From: Flavobacterium pokkalii
GTDB lineage: Bacteria > Bacteroidota > Bacteroidia > Flavobacteriales > Flavobacteriaceae
NCBI RefSeq assembly: GCF_014596575.1
Contig: NZ_NASZ01000001.1
Span: 310,001-374,000 of the forward strand
DNA: 64,000 bases
Direction of reading: 5' to 3'
The position numbers were made by a program, and so were the translations under genes. Each line of letters starts with the position of its first letter. Positions within the stretch are counted from its first letter, which is position 1. The notes beneath the pieces were generated by a model. The model did not search any database. It saw only the letters and a list, made by a program, of their open reading frames with translations, and was not told the DNA's origin. Below, piece by piece: positions 18,502 through 27,167 of this stretch.

Positions 18502-19248
18502 ATGAAACTTACATTAAAAATATGGCGTCAAAAAAACGCTCAAGATAAAGGGAAAATGGTCGATTATAAAATCGACGGAATCGAACCTGATATGTCGTTC
18601 CTTGAAATGCTTGATGTATTCAATGAGCAACAAATTAATGCTGGTGAAGAGCCGGTAGCTTTTGACCACGACTGTCGTGAAGGAATTTGCGGAATGTGTT
18701 CTTTATTCATTAATGGAGAAGCTCACGGACCGGACAGAGGGGTAACTACTTGTCAATTGCACATGCGTATGTTTAAAGATGGTGATACTATCACTATTGA
18801 GCCATTCCGTGCTGCTGCTTTCCCAGTTGTGAAGGATTTAGTGGTTGACAGAAGTTCTTTTGACAGAATCCAACACGCAGGAGGATTTATCTCGGTAAAT
18901 ACTTCAGGAAATACTATCGATGCTAATACGATTCCGGTAAACAAAAAAGACGCTGATGCTGCTTTTGATGCTGCAACTTGTATTGGATGTGGAGCTTGTG
19001 TGGCAACTTGTAAAAACTCATCGGCTATGTTATTCGTTTCTGCTAAAGTATCTCAATATGCTTTATTGCCACAAGGTCAGGTAGAAGCTGCAGACCGTGT
19101 ATTGAACATGGTGAAACAAATGGACGAAGAAGGATTTGGTAACTGTACCAATACAGGAGCTTGTGAAATCGAATGTCCAAAAGGAATTTCTTTAGAAAAC
19201 ATTGCTCGTATGAACAGAGAATACATGTCGGCAAGTTTGAAAGGATAA
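18502..19248 (+). CDS. sdhB: Succinate dehydrogenase/fumarate reductase iron-sulfur subunit
   Basis: Electron-transfer subunit of complex II, 248 residues. The N-terminal ferredoxin domain binds [2Fe-2S] through [13 protein letters not shown] and a later TTCQLH. The C-terminal domain holds [14 protein letters not shown] and [15 protein letters not shown] for the [4Fe-4S] and [3Fe-4S] clusters. It is the last gene of sdhCAB and is followed by a good terminator. Confidence 0.96.
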   Translation: MKLTLKIWRQKNAQDKGKMVDYKIDGIEPDMSFLEMLDVFNEQQINAGEEPVAFDHDCREGICGMCSLFINGEAHGPDRGVTTCQLHMRMFKDGDTITIEPFRAAAFPVVKDLVVDRSSFDRIQHAGGFISVNTSGNTIDANTIPVNKKDADAAFDAATCIGCGACVATCKNSSAMLFVSAKVSQYALLPQGQVEAADRVLNMVKQMDEEGFGNCTNTGACEIECPKGISLENIARMNREYMSASLKG

Positions 19249-19268
19249 TATTTTTTTCAATATATTTT

Positions 19269-19305
19269 AAAAGCGCATTCATTGATTTGAATGCGCTTTT
19301 TATTT
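19269..19305 (+). terminator. sdhCAB terminator
   Basis: AAAAGCGCATTCA, short loop, TGAATGCGCTTTT with T-rich tail: a 13-bp perfect stem 20 bases after the sdhB stop. Confidence 0.9.
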
Positions 19306-19332
19306 ATCTTTATTGGAAAACCATAATTGAAT

Positions 19333-20097
19333 ATGAGAGTAGCCTTAATCCAATCGCCATTAGTTTGGGAAAACCCAAAAGCTAACCGAGTTTATTTTGA
19401 AGAAAAAATTAATGGAATTAGTGAGTCGGTCAATTTAATTGTATTGCCCGAAATGTTTTCCACGGGTTTTACTATGAATCCTGCGGCGATTGCTGAAACG
19501 ATGCAGGGAGAAACGGTCTTGTGGATGCAAGCTTTGGCGAAGGATAAAAAAACGGCTGTTACAGGAAGTCTGGTAATTGAAGACGGAGGTTGTTTTTATA
19601 ATCGAATGTTGTTTGTTTATCCATCAGGTGAAATTTTGCATTATGACAAAAGACATTTGTTTACTCTTGCAGGAGAGGATCGAATTTATACTGCCGGAGA
19701 GCAAAAGTTAATTGTTGATTATTTGGGTTGGAAAATTTGTCCGATGGTTTGTTATGATTTGCGTTTTCCTGTTTTCTCACGTAATGTTGAAAACTATGAT
19801 TTGCTGCTGTATGTGGCGAGTTGGCCTGAAAAAAGGACTCAGGCTTGGGATGCGCTTTTAAAGGCGCGTGCGATTGAAAATATGAGTTATGTTGTGGGTG
19901 TAAACCGCATTGGAACCGATGATAACGGTCACGGCTATTCCGGACATACCCAAGTGGTGGATTGTTTGGGAGATTATTTGTTGGAACCCAAAGAATCCGA
20001 AGGGGTATTTCTATTGGTTTTAGATCGTGAAAGTATGCTGGCTACGCGCAAACAATTGGGTTTTTTAAAAGATCAGGATCTTTTTAAAATGCTCTGA
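19333..20097 (+). CDS. Nitrilase-family amidase (omega-amidase-like)
   Basis: Carbon-nitrogen hydrolase, 254 residues from MRVALIQSPLVWENP. A TTG two codons earlier is possible but less likely. The catalytic triad is visible as Glu in VLPEMFSTGFTMN, Lys in YDKRHLFTLAGE and Cys in PMVCYDLRFPVFSR. The YDLRFP and EMFSTGF forms match the YafV/omega-amidase branch, which hydrolyses alpha-ketoglutaramate-type amides in nitrogen metabolism and metabolite repair; the exact substrate is inferred. Cytoplasmic. The stop lies 3 bases from the convergent lipoprotein gene. Confidence 0.88.
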   Translation: MRVALIQSPLVWENPKANRVYFEEKINGISESVNLIVLPEMFSTGFTMNPAAIAETMQGETVLWMQALAKDKKTAVTGSLVIEDGGCFYNRMLFVYPSGEILHYDKRHLFTLAGEDRIYTAGEQKLIVDYLGWKICPMVCYDLRFPVFSRNVENYDLLLYVASWPEKRTQAWDALLKARAIENMSYVVGVNRIGTDDNGHGYSGHTQVVDCLGDYLLEPKESEGVFLLVLDRESMLATRKQLGFLKDQDLFKML

Positions 20098-20100
20098 TTT

Positions 20101-21762
20101 TTACGGCTTTTTCTTCTTTTTGTTTTTGTCGTCTTTTTTAACAGGCGGGCTGTATGGAATACTGAGGTCAAAAGTTTGTTCGACATCCCAGTTGGTTCTT
20201 ACGTCAATTTCTCCGGAAAAATAAATTACTTCTTCGGCATATTTTTTCTCTAAGTAATTTCCCGGGTCATATTCTTTATTTTTGTTGTTGTCGTATATAG
20301 CGCGCAGCGAAAATACGGCCGGATCTAAGAGGTTGAAATTAACAACGGAGTTGCTTTCTAAATAAGCATTTGCAACCACTTCTCCGGTGGATTTAAGGAG
20401 TTCTAGGATAACGGGAAAAGATTTTATGTTTTCTAATTTTACTTTTAAATTTCCGTAATCTTCCAGTTCTTTGGTGCTTATTTGGTAGTTTAAAGTGTCG
20501 TTAGTTTGTTCGAAAAAGTCAGTTAGAGCGCCCGGTAAAATCTGGAAAGCATATTTTTGAGCCGGTTCTTTTTTGAAATCAAAAAATAATTTTTGACGGA
20601 ATTCATCATAATTTGTGGTGAATTTTACCGCTGCAGAATCTTTATCAATTAATTTGATTTTGGATTCGTCAAATTTCACTAAAGGCGTTGTGGCTTCTAA
20701 AGCAAAAGAATCATAAAAACTGGCAGGGTTTACGGAGCTTATAGTTAAGCTGTCTTTTTTTTGGTTTTTGATTTTTATGGCAAATGTTTTGTTGAAATCT
20801 CCCTGAGCAACTTCTACTTTTAAAGAATCGGTTTTTATTGGTTTGAACCAAATTTGCAAAGAGTCTTTTTTAGGTAATTTGGTGGCGATGCTCGGTAAAA
20901 TTTCGTTGTTGTTTTTTAATGTGATTTTGGGTTTTGCATGAGTTTCTTTAAGGCTTCCCTCGTACCCCATGAATAATTTATTACCGGATTCCTGAGTGGG
21001 TTTAAAAGCTTTAAACGGAACGTTTTCTTTGAATAATTCTACTTCGTATAAAGTGTCGTTTGGAATTGAAATAGTTTCTTTGATAAAACCAATTTTTTCG
21101 GTTTTTGGATCGTATTTATTGTTGTTGTTTAAATCTTTTAGTGCAATCAAACGGTATTTTCCGGCTTTTAGATTTTCAAGGCTAAAAGTTTTTAAACTGT
21201 CCAGGGTGTTGGTAATGTATCTTGGGCTTTCGTTATAAATTACCGAGTCGTTGTATTTGTCGTTTATTTCATAAAGCATTACCGAAATGAAGGCTTCTGC
21301 TTCTTTTTCGTAAGCATATTTTACTTTTCCGTTAAGTTTTAACGAGTCGATATAATCGCCGGTTGAAAACACATATTTAAACTGGTTCAACGGGTTACCT
21401 TCGTTGTTATCGGTTAAACTTTGTCCAAAATTAAAGCTGTAAGTAGTGTTGGGCTGTAAAGTGTCTGAAATTTTAATCGTGATAAATTTACTCGCGTTTG
21501 TGGGTAAGATAAGCGGGTCATTTTTCATTGGCGGCGAAATAACCAATTGTTTTCTGAGGTTTTTCAGAATAACATTTTCGTCAAATTCCAGTCTGATTTG
21601 TTTGGCGTTGAAATTTGTACTGAAGTTTTTTGGAAAACTTGTTCTCAGGCTTGGAGGAATAGTGTCTTTTAATCCGCCGGTAATAGAACCTCTTTTGGCA
21701 CAACTTACAATTGTGATTAGTAATATAATTATCGAAATATATTTAAGCTTGTTTCTCAACAT
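20101..21762 (-). CDS. Lipoprotein with N-terminal SbsA-type Ig-like domain
   Basis: A 553-residue exported lipoprotein of unknown role. The signal sequence ends in a lipobox (ITIVSCAKRG, Cys at about 21). Residues about 36-135 form an Ig-like domain of the SbsA type (PPSLRTSFPKN, LQPNTTYSFNFG). The rest is beta-rich with a second domain containing NNNKYDPKTEKIG and DNNKNKEYDPGN, both calcium-loop-like. The C-terminus ends in a lysine-rich tail. Such proteins are common at the flavobacterial cell surface. It is convergent with the amidase gene and appears to be a single-gene unit. Confidence 0.8.
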   Translation of the reverse strand: MLRNKLKYISIIILLITIVSCAKRGSITGGLKDTIPPSLRTSFPKNFSTNFNAKQIRLEFDENVILKNLRKQLVISPPMKNDPLILPTNASKFITIKISDTLQPNTTYSFNFGQSLTDNNEGNPLNQFKYVFSTGDYIDSLKLNGKVKYAYEKEAEAFISVMLYEINDKYNDSVIYNESPRYITNTLDSLKTFSLENLKAGKYRLIALKDLNNNNKYDPKTEKIGFIKETISIPNDTLYEVELFKENVPFKAFKPTQESGNKLFMGYEGSLKETHAKPKITLKNNNEILPSIATKLPKKDSLQIWFKPIKTDSLKVEVAQGDFNKTFAIKIKNQKKDSLTISSVNPASFYDSFALEATTPLVKFDESKIKLIDKDSAAVKFTTNYDEFRQKLFFDFKKEPAQKYAFQILPGALTDFFEQTNDTLNYQISTKELEDYGNLKVKLENIKSFPVILELLKSTGEVVANAYLESNSVVNFNLLDPAVFSLRAIYDNNKNKEYDPGNYLEKKYAEEVIYFSGEIDVRTNWDVEQTFDLSIPYSPPVKKDDKNKKKKKP

Positions 21763-21912
21763 GAAATTTAAAATTTAGAGAATACAAAATAACAATTATA
21801 ATTACTGGTATTAAAACTTTTTATGGAATTATTAAGTAGTATTTGTTTGGTTTAAAACCAAATTTCTTGAGTTTTAACAAAGGATATTATGTGCTAATTC
21901 GAAGCTAATTCT

Positions 21913-21920
21913 TACTTTAG
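21913..21920 (+). promoter_or_regulatory. Predicted -7 box before the 334-residue lipoprotein gene
   Basis: TACTTTAG, 7 of 8 matches to TAnnTTTG, 21 bases before the TTG start at 21941. The short distance supports a TTG start over any upstream codon. Confidence 0.35.
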
Positions 21921-21940
21921 CAGTTTGTAAATCTACTTTT

Positions 21941-22945
21941 TTGAGACATAATACTATATATCTTCTTTTAATTTTCCTATTTTTTTCCTGTGATAAAAAA
22001 GAGAATTCACTTATTTCATTTTATTACTGGAAAACCAATTACGAATTGTCTGCTACAGAGCAAGAAGCGATCCGGGACAATAATATTCAAAAAATTTATA
22101 TCCGCTATTTTGATATTGATTTGAATCCCAAAACTAAAACTCCATACCCAAGAAGTCCAATTCACTTTATTCAAAAACCAACTGTTAAGAATGTTGTTCC
22201 GGTGGTTTATATTAAAAACAGCGTAATGTTACAAACAGATTTAGATGTTGAAGATTTGGTACAAAAAACAGTACGTTTTATGGAAACAATTAATACTATA
22301 AATGGGATAAATTGCAGGGAAGTTCAAATTGATTGTGATTGGAGTTTGAATTCAAAGGAAAATTATTTAGTGTTTATTGAGCGGTTTAAACATATTTCGA
22401 AGAAAAAAATATCAGCAACAATTCGTTTGCATCAGGTAAAATATTTTGAAAAAACGAAGGTGCCAAATGTCGATTCCGGAGTTTTAATGTATTATAACAT
22501 GGGTACAATTTCTATGAAATCAGGTAATTCCATTTATGACAGAAGTATTGCAAAACGCTACATTTCAAGTTTAAATAAATATCCCTTGGCATTAAATGTT
22601 GCCTTGCCTATTTATTCCTGGGGAATTCATAGCAGAGACAATAATATTCTGGGTTTGCGGAGTAAATTGACGTTTGAGGATTTGCAGAAAGATGAAAATT
22701 TTCTAGCTATTAATACAACTACTTTTAAAGTGATACAATCTAATTACCGAAAGGGAGTTTTTTATAAAAAAGGAGATTTCGTGAAAATTGAAGCAGTAAC
22801 AGCCGCAGATTTAAAAGAAATGGCTGAAGATTTAAAAGAGAATTTAGCCCAAAAGCCTAAAGAAATTATATTTTACGATTTAGATCAGGATAATTTGAAA
22901 AATTATGAAAAGAATATTTTTAAGCAAATTAGTAGTTGTTTTTAG
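21941..22945 (+). CDS. Putative lipoprotein of unknown function (TTG start)
   Basis: 334 residues. There is no in-frame ATG near the 5' end. The TTG at 21941 gives a clean lipoprotein signal (LLLIFLFFSCDKKEN, Cys at about 17), so I take it as the start. The body looks like an alternating alpha/beta fold with EVQIDCDWSLNSKENYL, ISATIRLHQVKYF and VLMYYNMGTIS, reminiscent of glycoside-hydrolase-like TIM barrels (compare DUF3142), but I do not recognise a characterised family. It overlaps the next gene by 41 bases, which suggests translational coupling and a joint role at the cell envelope. Confidence 0.75.
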   Translation: MRHNTIYLLLIFLFFSCDKKENSLISFYYWKTNYELSATEQEAIRDNNIQKIYIRYFDIDLNPKTKTPYPRSPIHFIQKPTVKNVVPVVYIKNSVMLQTDLDVEDLVQKTVRFMETINTINGINCREVQIDCDWSLNSKENYLVFIERFKHISKKKISATIRLHQVKYFEKTKVPNVDSGVLMYYNMGTISMKSGNSIYDRSIAKRYISSLNKYPLALNVALPIYSWGIHSRDNNILGLRSKLTFEDLQKDENFLAINTTTFKVIQSNYRKGVFYKKGDFVKIEAVTAADLKEMAEDLKENLAQKPKEIIFYDLDQDNLKNYEKNIFKQISSCF

Positions 22946-25196
22946 TGGTGTTTTGATGTTTGCCTATGGCGTGATTTACGCTTGCGGCGGCGGAGATTGG
23001 TTTGATAATTGGTATTACAATTCTAATTTTACTCCGGAAACCTTTGTTGATGAATCCTATTCGCCTTTGTTTTTATCAGGAGATGTTTTTTACGGAATTG
23101 GTTTTGACAATGGGCATAATTCAAGGTTCAATAATCAAATTGTAGCCGAGTGGCAGTCTTTTTTGAAAGGAAAGATGAATCCTCAATATGTAAAAGAATT
23201 TTTACTGGAAAACAACCGTAGGATAACGGTGGAAGAGTTGTATTTCTTTTTTAAGACTAAAAAGGAGAATGAATCTTCGTTAGGATTTGCTTCTAAAATG
23301 AATTTGAAAGAGGCCAAAATTAAAGAATTTATTAATTTTTTATACTTGGCACAGCAAATAGAAACCGTCTCAATTGGAGAAGAAAATTGGGGTTATGATC
23401 CGGTAGTTTCAAAAGAATTTGTAAATTCGGATGTCATTGAGGAAATAGAAAATAAATACAATACGACCAAAGATTTGTTTCTGAAAAACAGATATTGGTT
23501 TCAAACCATAAAGGCTTATTTTTATAGTGATACTAAACAAAGAGCAATTGATTTTTTCCATAAAACAGAGAGTTTAATTCCTAAAAACACTTTGTATTAC
23601 AGAGCTATAGGGTATTTGGCCGGAATTCATTATAAACAGGGAAATTATGCTGTTTCGAATTATTTATATAGTCAGGTTTTTGACAAATGTCCCGAAATGA
23701 GAGTAGTGGCTGCTTATAGTTTTCGTCCGCAGGAAGAGAGTGACTGGAAGCAATCCTTAGAAATGGCAAAAACAAAAGAGGAAAAAGCAGCGCTTTGGGC
23801 TATTAGAGGCTATTATAATGATGAAGAAGAAGCTGTTGCCAAAATATTCGAGTTGGATCCTAAAAGTCCGCATTTAGATTATTTATTGACCCGATTAATA
23901 AATAATCAGGAAAATAAAATAGGAGGTGACAGAGGAAATCCTGTGTTAGAAATAAGTAAAAAGGAACAAATATCTAAATTGAGTCCGTCAGTCTTGGAGT
24001 TGGTAACTAAGATTAATGCCTCCAATGCTACTGCTAAGCCTTATTTGTGGAATATGGCTTTAGGTTATTTGCAAACTTTACATGGTAAATATCTTATGGC
24101 TGATAAAAATTATAGCCAAGCTGAAAAGGAAATGCCAAAAACAGTTTTGGCTTCCAGTCAATTGCGATTGCTTCGTTTTGTGAATAATTTGAATAAAATA
24201 ACCAAAATTGATGACCATTCAACGCAAACCATTTTAAAGGATTTGAAATGGTTGTATCAAGAGCTTCCAAAAGAGAATATCGAAAATTTCCGATTCGATC
24301 ATGCTTCAAATTGGAGCAGATGCTATTTGTCTTCTTTGTTTAAAGTACAAAATAACGCGGTTATGGCAGAGTTGTTTTCACAATCTACCGAATATTATTC
24401 CGGCAATATGGGTAATTCATTTTATGATGATGAAAAGAATCTTCTGGACATGAAGACTTTTTTATCAAAATCAAACAAAACACAATTGGAACAAATTGCT
24501 GAAGGAATTTATGATTTAAGATTGAAGGATATTATAAATTTTCAGGCTGTTAAAGCTACCTTTCAAAACAAAATTCCTGACGCAATAGCTTTTTTGAAGC
24601 AAACAGATTCTATCCAATTGCAGTTATTCTATGGAAATCCCTTTAATGGGAATATAAAAGATTGTCACGATTGTGAACATTTGGCTTTTCAAAAAAAGAA
24701 ATATTCCAAAATTGATTTTTTGAATACAATCCAATTAATGCAGGAAAAATTGGCAGCAAATGAAGATGTTTACAATAATAGTTTGTTATTAGGAAATGCG
24801 TTTTATAATATTTCTCATTTTGGAAATGCAAGAACATTTTACGAGATTAACATTGTAGGTTATGGTTCTAGTCCAACTTATTTCAGAGAATCGATGAAAA
24901 AGATGATTGTTGATTGTTCAGTGTCTAAAATGTATTATCAAAAAGCGCTATTGGCGGCAACTACAAAAGAGCAAAAGGCAAAATGCAGCTATTTATTAGC
25001 TAAATGTGAACGGAACGATTTTTACAACCAACGTTATTATTTCAAAAACAAGAGTTATTGGGAATTTTATGGAGACAAGCTTAATTTTTTAGCGTGGAAT
25101 GGATTCAAAACTTTGCAAAAAGATTATTCGGATACTAAATATTATCAAGATGTAATTAGGGAATGCGGTTATTTTAATACCTTTATTAATCAGTAG
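22905..25196 (+). CDS. Exported helical-repeat protein of unknown function
   Basis: 763 residues. The N-terminal hydrophobic stretch (about 8-26) ends in VIYACGGGDW, which may be a signal peptide or a lipobox with Cys at about 27. The rest is mainly helical, with TPR-like pairs in several places (YLAGIHYKQGNYAVSNYLY; GNAFYNISHFGNARTFYE), so it is probably a scaffold or binding protein outside the inner membrane. It starts inside the upstream lipoprotein gene, which suggests coupled expression. No enzymatic motif is seen and I cannot name a family. Confidence 0.72.
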   Translation: MKRIFLSKLVVVFSGVLMFAYGVIYACGGGDWFDNWYYNSNFTPETFVDESYSPLFLSGDVFYGIGFDNGHNSRFNNQIVAEWQSFLKGKMNPQYVKEFLLENNRRITVEELYFFFKTKKENESSLGFASKMNLKEAKIKEFINFLYLAQQIETVSIGEENWGYDPVVSKEFVNSDVIEEIENKYNTTKDLFLKNRYWFQTIKAYFYSDTKQRAIDFFHKTESLIPKNTLYYRAIGYLAGIHYKQGNYAVSNYLYSQVFDKCPEMRVVAAYSFRPQEESDWKQSLEMAKTKEEKAALWAIRGYYNDEEEAVAKIFELDPKSPHLDYLLTRLINNQENKIGGDRGNPVLEISKKEQISKLSPSVLELVTKINASNATAKPYLWNMALGYLQTLHGKYLMADKNYSQAEKEMPKTVLASSQLRLLRFVNNLNKITKIDDHSTQTILKDLKWLYQELPKENIENFRFDHASNWSRCYLSSLFKVQNNAVMAELFSQSTEYYSGNMGNSFYDDEKNLLDMKTFLSKSNKTQLEQIAEGIYDLRLKDIINFQAVKATFQNKIPDAIAFLKQTDSIQLQLFYGNPFNGNIKDCHDCEHLAFQKKKYSKIDFLNTIQLMQEKLAANEDVYNNSLLLGNAFYNISHFGNARTFYEINIVGYGSSPTYFRESMKKMIVDCSVSKMYYQKALLAATTKEQKAKCSYLLAKCERNDFYNQRYYFKNKSYWEFYGDKLNFLAWNGFKTLQKDYSDTKYYQDVIRECGYFNTFINQ

Positions 25197-25227
25197 TAAG
25201 TGTTTCTTGAGGTTGTAAAATTTGGAA

Positions 25228-25626
25228 ATGAAAAAAATAGATCATATAGGAATTGCGGTAAAAGATATTGAGGTTTCTAATAAATTGTTTGAAAGCTTAT
25301 TAGGTGTTTCGGCTTATAAGCAGGAGGAAGTACAAAATGAATCGGTTTTGACTTCTTTTTTTAAAAATGATAGCTGTAAAATTGAATTGCTTGCTGCTAT
25401 TCAGGAGGATAGTGTTATTGCTGAATTTATTGAGAAAAAAGGGGAGGGAATTCATCATATTGCCTTTGAGGTCGAAAGTATTCCGGATGAGTTGGAAAGG
25501 CTGAAGGCTGAAGGTTTTGTTGTTTTGAATGAAATTCCTAAAAAAGGAGCCGATAATAAGTTAGTCGTTTTTTTGCATCCCAAAAGTACAAATGGTGTTT
25601 TGATAGAATTATGTCAAAGTTTATAA
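25228..25626 (+). CDS. mce: Methylmalonyl-CoA epimerase
   Basis: Interconverts the R and S forms of methylmalonyl-CoA, linking propionyl-CoA metabolism with succinyl-CoA. 132 residues from MKKIDHIGIAVKDIE; a TTG two codons earlier is possible. It is a VOC-fold metalloenzyme with the metal ligands in IDHIGIAV (His), GIHHIAFEV (His) and VLIELCQ (Glu). Length and motifs fit the family well. It lies just upstream of the tRNA that carries the mobile element. Confidence 0.92.
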   Translation: MKKIDHIGIAVKDIEVSNKLFESLLGVSAYKQEEVQNESVLTSFFKNDSCKIELLAAIQEDSVIAEFIEKKGEGIHHIAFEVESIPDELERLKAEGFVVLNEIPKKGADNKLVVFLHPKSTNGVLIELCQSL

Positions 25627-25688
25627 TTCTAATAATCAACGCTTTTTAGATGAAGTGTTTTAGCATGTGTAAAACAAGACTAAAAATA

Positions 25689-25720
25689 TTTGGAGCAAAC
25701 AAAAAATAGTAGTAATATTG
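25689..25720 (+). promoter_or_regulatory. Predicted tRNA promoter
   Basis: TTTG (25689-25692), 20 bases, TAATATTG (25713-25720, 7 of 8 matches), ending 13 bases before the mature tRNA. Confidence 0.5.
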
Positions 25721-25733
25721 CAAACTCTTAACC

Positions 25734-25807
25734 GGTCCTATAGCTCAGCTGGTTAGAGCACCTGACTCATAATCAGGTGGTCCCTGGTTCGAGCCCAGGT
25801 GGGACCA
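25734..25807 (+). tRNA. tRNA with anticodon CAT, probably tRNA-Ile2
   Basis: 74 bases with a complete cloverleaf. The acceptor arm is GGTCCTA with TGGGACC (one G-T pair), the D arm is GCTCAGCTGGTTAGAGC, and the anticodon stem CCTGA/TCAGG encloses loop CTCATAA. The T arm is CCTGG-TTCGAGC-CCAGG, and the discriminator base is A. CAT could mean Met or lysidine-modified Ile2. The body resembles tRNA-Ile2 more than the elongator tRNA-Met I know, so Ile2 is my call. CCA is not encoded. The mobile element enters at its 3' half: the 44 bases from the first base of the anticodon loop recur at the far end of the element. Confidence 0.96.
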
Positions 25808-25809
25808 CT
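25766..25809 (+). repeat. Left attachment repeat (within tRNA 3' half)
   Basis: 44 bases identical to 41562-41605. They cover the anticodon loop, anticodon 3' stem, variable loop, T arm, acceptor 3' strand and discriminator plus two bases. The flanks diverge immediately on both sides, as expected for integrase-mediated insertion. The tRNA is restored intact at this side. Confidence 0.93.
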
Positions 25810-25814
25810 CTCAA

Positions 25815-25848
25815 AATCAAGCCTTTACAGTGATGTAGAGGCTTTTTT
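25815..25848 (+). terminator. Terminator after the tRNA, on the element side
   Basis: GCCTTTACA, GTGA, TGTAGAGGC, then six T. Only one pair is a wobble. It belongs to the element, whereas the ancestral tRNA terminator is probably the one at 41612-41644. Confidence 0.75.
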
Positions 25849-25864
25849 GTTTCTTTCAGTACAA

Positions 25865-25879
25865 CATATGTACAACAAA
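25865..25879 (+). promoter_or_regulatory. Candidate integrase arm-type site, left end
   Basis: CATATGTACAACAAA matches CATACGTACAACAAA near the right end (41433-41447) at 14 of 15 positions. It is preceded by a second partial copy, GTACAACA (25859-25866). Paired short sites just inside both ends are typical of tyrosine-recombinase arm sites. Confidence 0.45.
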
Positions 25880-25970
25880 CTGTTGGACTTTGCAAAGATA
25901 GTAAACTTTTCATTCTGTTTCAATTAGCTGTTTATTTTAGTATTTTTACGCTTCAAAAAAAACTAGATTT

Positions 25971-26699
25971 ATGAAAAATGTAATTGAAGAAATTTTTTTC
26001 TTCCTTCACAGACATATTGAAAAGTTAAATTCAATTTTTAATTCTAAGATAATTTCTCTCATCTTGGCTCCTTTGTTGCCTTTTTCAGTTGTTATCTTAA
26101 GTGTCTTTCAATTAAGTAATGGAGTTTATATTTTATTCCATTCAATAATGATACTATTAGGAATTATTTTCACTTTCATACTTGGAGTATCGTCATTTTA
26201 TTTTTATAAAAACGATAGTATTTATGTTAAAATTAATAGAGAAAAATCTAATAAGAATTTGTCTCAATTCCAAAATTCACAAAAATCTTCCAAAAATATT
26301 TCTGAGAGAAAAATTAATGAACTTTTGGATTCCAATAAAGATGTCATAAATCATTATTATAAACAATTTAGAAAAATCGATTTATTTAATGATGATACGT
26401 CATTAAGTGATTTTCAAATTTTGATTGGTAATTGTTTAAAAAAGTCTAAAGACAAATGTTTATTTAAATTGGAAGTTAATGCTATGCAAACACACGGTTT
26501 TATTAATGAATTTATGATCCCTTTTTTGATAAAAATAGACTCAAATTATAAGGTTAGTAAAAAAATAATGGCTTCATTATTTCTATATAAAAAAGCAGGA
26601 AAATATTTTCCTGTAAATGAAAAATCATTATCAGATATAAAAAGAATATTAGTTACCCCTTACCAAAGAGAAATATACGAGAGTCTTAAAAAAAGGTGA
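25971..26699 (+). CDS. Two-helix membrane protein of unknown function (element)
   Basis: 242 residues. Two membrane helices near the N-terminus (about 27-46 and 50-76) are followed by a soluble lysine-rich domain of about 165 residues, predicted mixed alpha/beta and probably cytoplasmic. No known motif is visible. It is the first gene of the element from the tRNA side and precedes the replication/mobilization module with a gap of about 90 bases. It could be an exclusion, defence or regulatory protein, but nothing in the sequence decides this. The AT content is higher than in the flanking chromosome, like the rest of the element. Confidence 0.65.
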   Translation: MKNVIEEIFFFLHRHIEKLNSIFNSKIISLILAPLLPFSVVILSVFQLSNGVYILFHSIMILLGIIFTFILGVSSFYFYKNDSIYVKINREKSNKNLSQFQNSQKSSKNISERKINELLDSNKDVINHYYKQFRKIDLFNDDTSLSDFQILIGNCLKKSKDKCLFKLEVNAMQTHGFINEFMIPFLIKIDSNYKVSKKIMASLFLYKKAGKYFPVNEKSLSDIKRILVTPYQREIYESLKKR

Positions 26700-26740
26700 A
26701 TTTCCCCGAATTTTTATGTGATCAAGTCGCAATTCCACGT

Positions 26741-26760
26741 TTCATCTAGCTTCATCTAGA
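26741..26760 (+). repeat. Short direct repeat TTCATCTAG, two copies
   Basis: TTCATCTAGC and TTCATCTAGA in direct tandem (period 10), 34 bases before the HTH gene. One helical turn spacing suggests a protein-binding site, perhaps for the HTH/excisionase protein. The related TTTCATCC occurs inverted upstream of the integrase (41467-41474). Confidence 0.35.
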
Positions 26761-26792
26761 TAATTTAGCCTCATAATCTTAAATCATTTATT

Positions 26793-27080
26793 ATGAGTCC
26801 ACAAAAAATTATTGAACAGTTAAATGAAATTAAAATGATGATTACTAAGGGTAATCAGTTTCAAAAAGAAATCTTTACTATTAAGGATTTGATGGCTTAT
26901 ACAGGCTTTTCAGATAGTACTATACATAAATTATCTGCTAAAAAATTAATCCCTCATAATAAACCGACCAACGGAGCTTTATTCTTCGATAGAGTCGAAA
27001 TAGTTGAATGGATCAGAAAACATAAAGTCTATTCTGATGAGGAAGTTTTATCTAAATTTTCCAAGCAATTAAAAAAATAA
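26793..27080 (+). CDS. Excisionase-like helix-turn-helix protein
   Basis: 95 residues. An N-terminal helix (KIIEQLNEIKMMI) is followed by a winged HTH of the MerR/excisionase (HTH_17) type: FTIKDLMAYTGFSDSTIHKL, then a wing with LIPHNKP and ALFFDRVEIVEWI. Proteins of this type commonly sit next to primase genes in Bacteroidetes mobilizable elements, where they act as recombination directionality or replication regulators. The precise role here is inferred. It is followed by an inverted repeat at 27080-27109 and then the primase/helicase gene. Confidence 0.82.
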   Translation: MSPQKIIEQLNEIKMMITKGNQFQKEIFTIKDLMAYTGFSDSTIHKLSAKKLIPHNKPTNGALFFDRVEIVEWIRKHKVYSDEEVLSKFSKQLKK

Positions 27081-27109
27081 TGCGTTCAACTTCCGCAAAC
27101 TGAACGCAT
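27080..27109. terminator. Inverted repeat between HTH and primase/helicase genes
   Basis: ATGCGTTCA, 12-base loop, TGAACGCAT: 9 perfect pairs starting at the HTH stop codon. There is no T run directly after it, so it may be an operator or attenuator rather than a terminator. Confidence 0.45.
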
Positions 27110-27167
27110 AAAATCCTATTTCTTAATCTATTCCTATGCAAATGTAGGAATAAAATACCATTAAACT

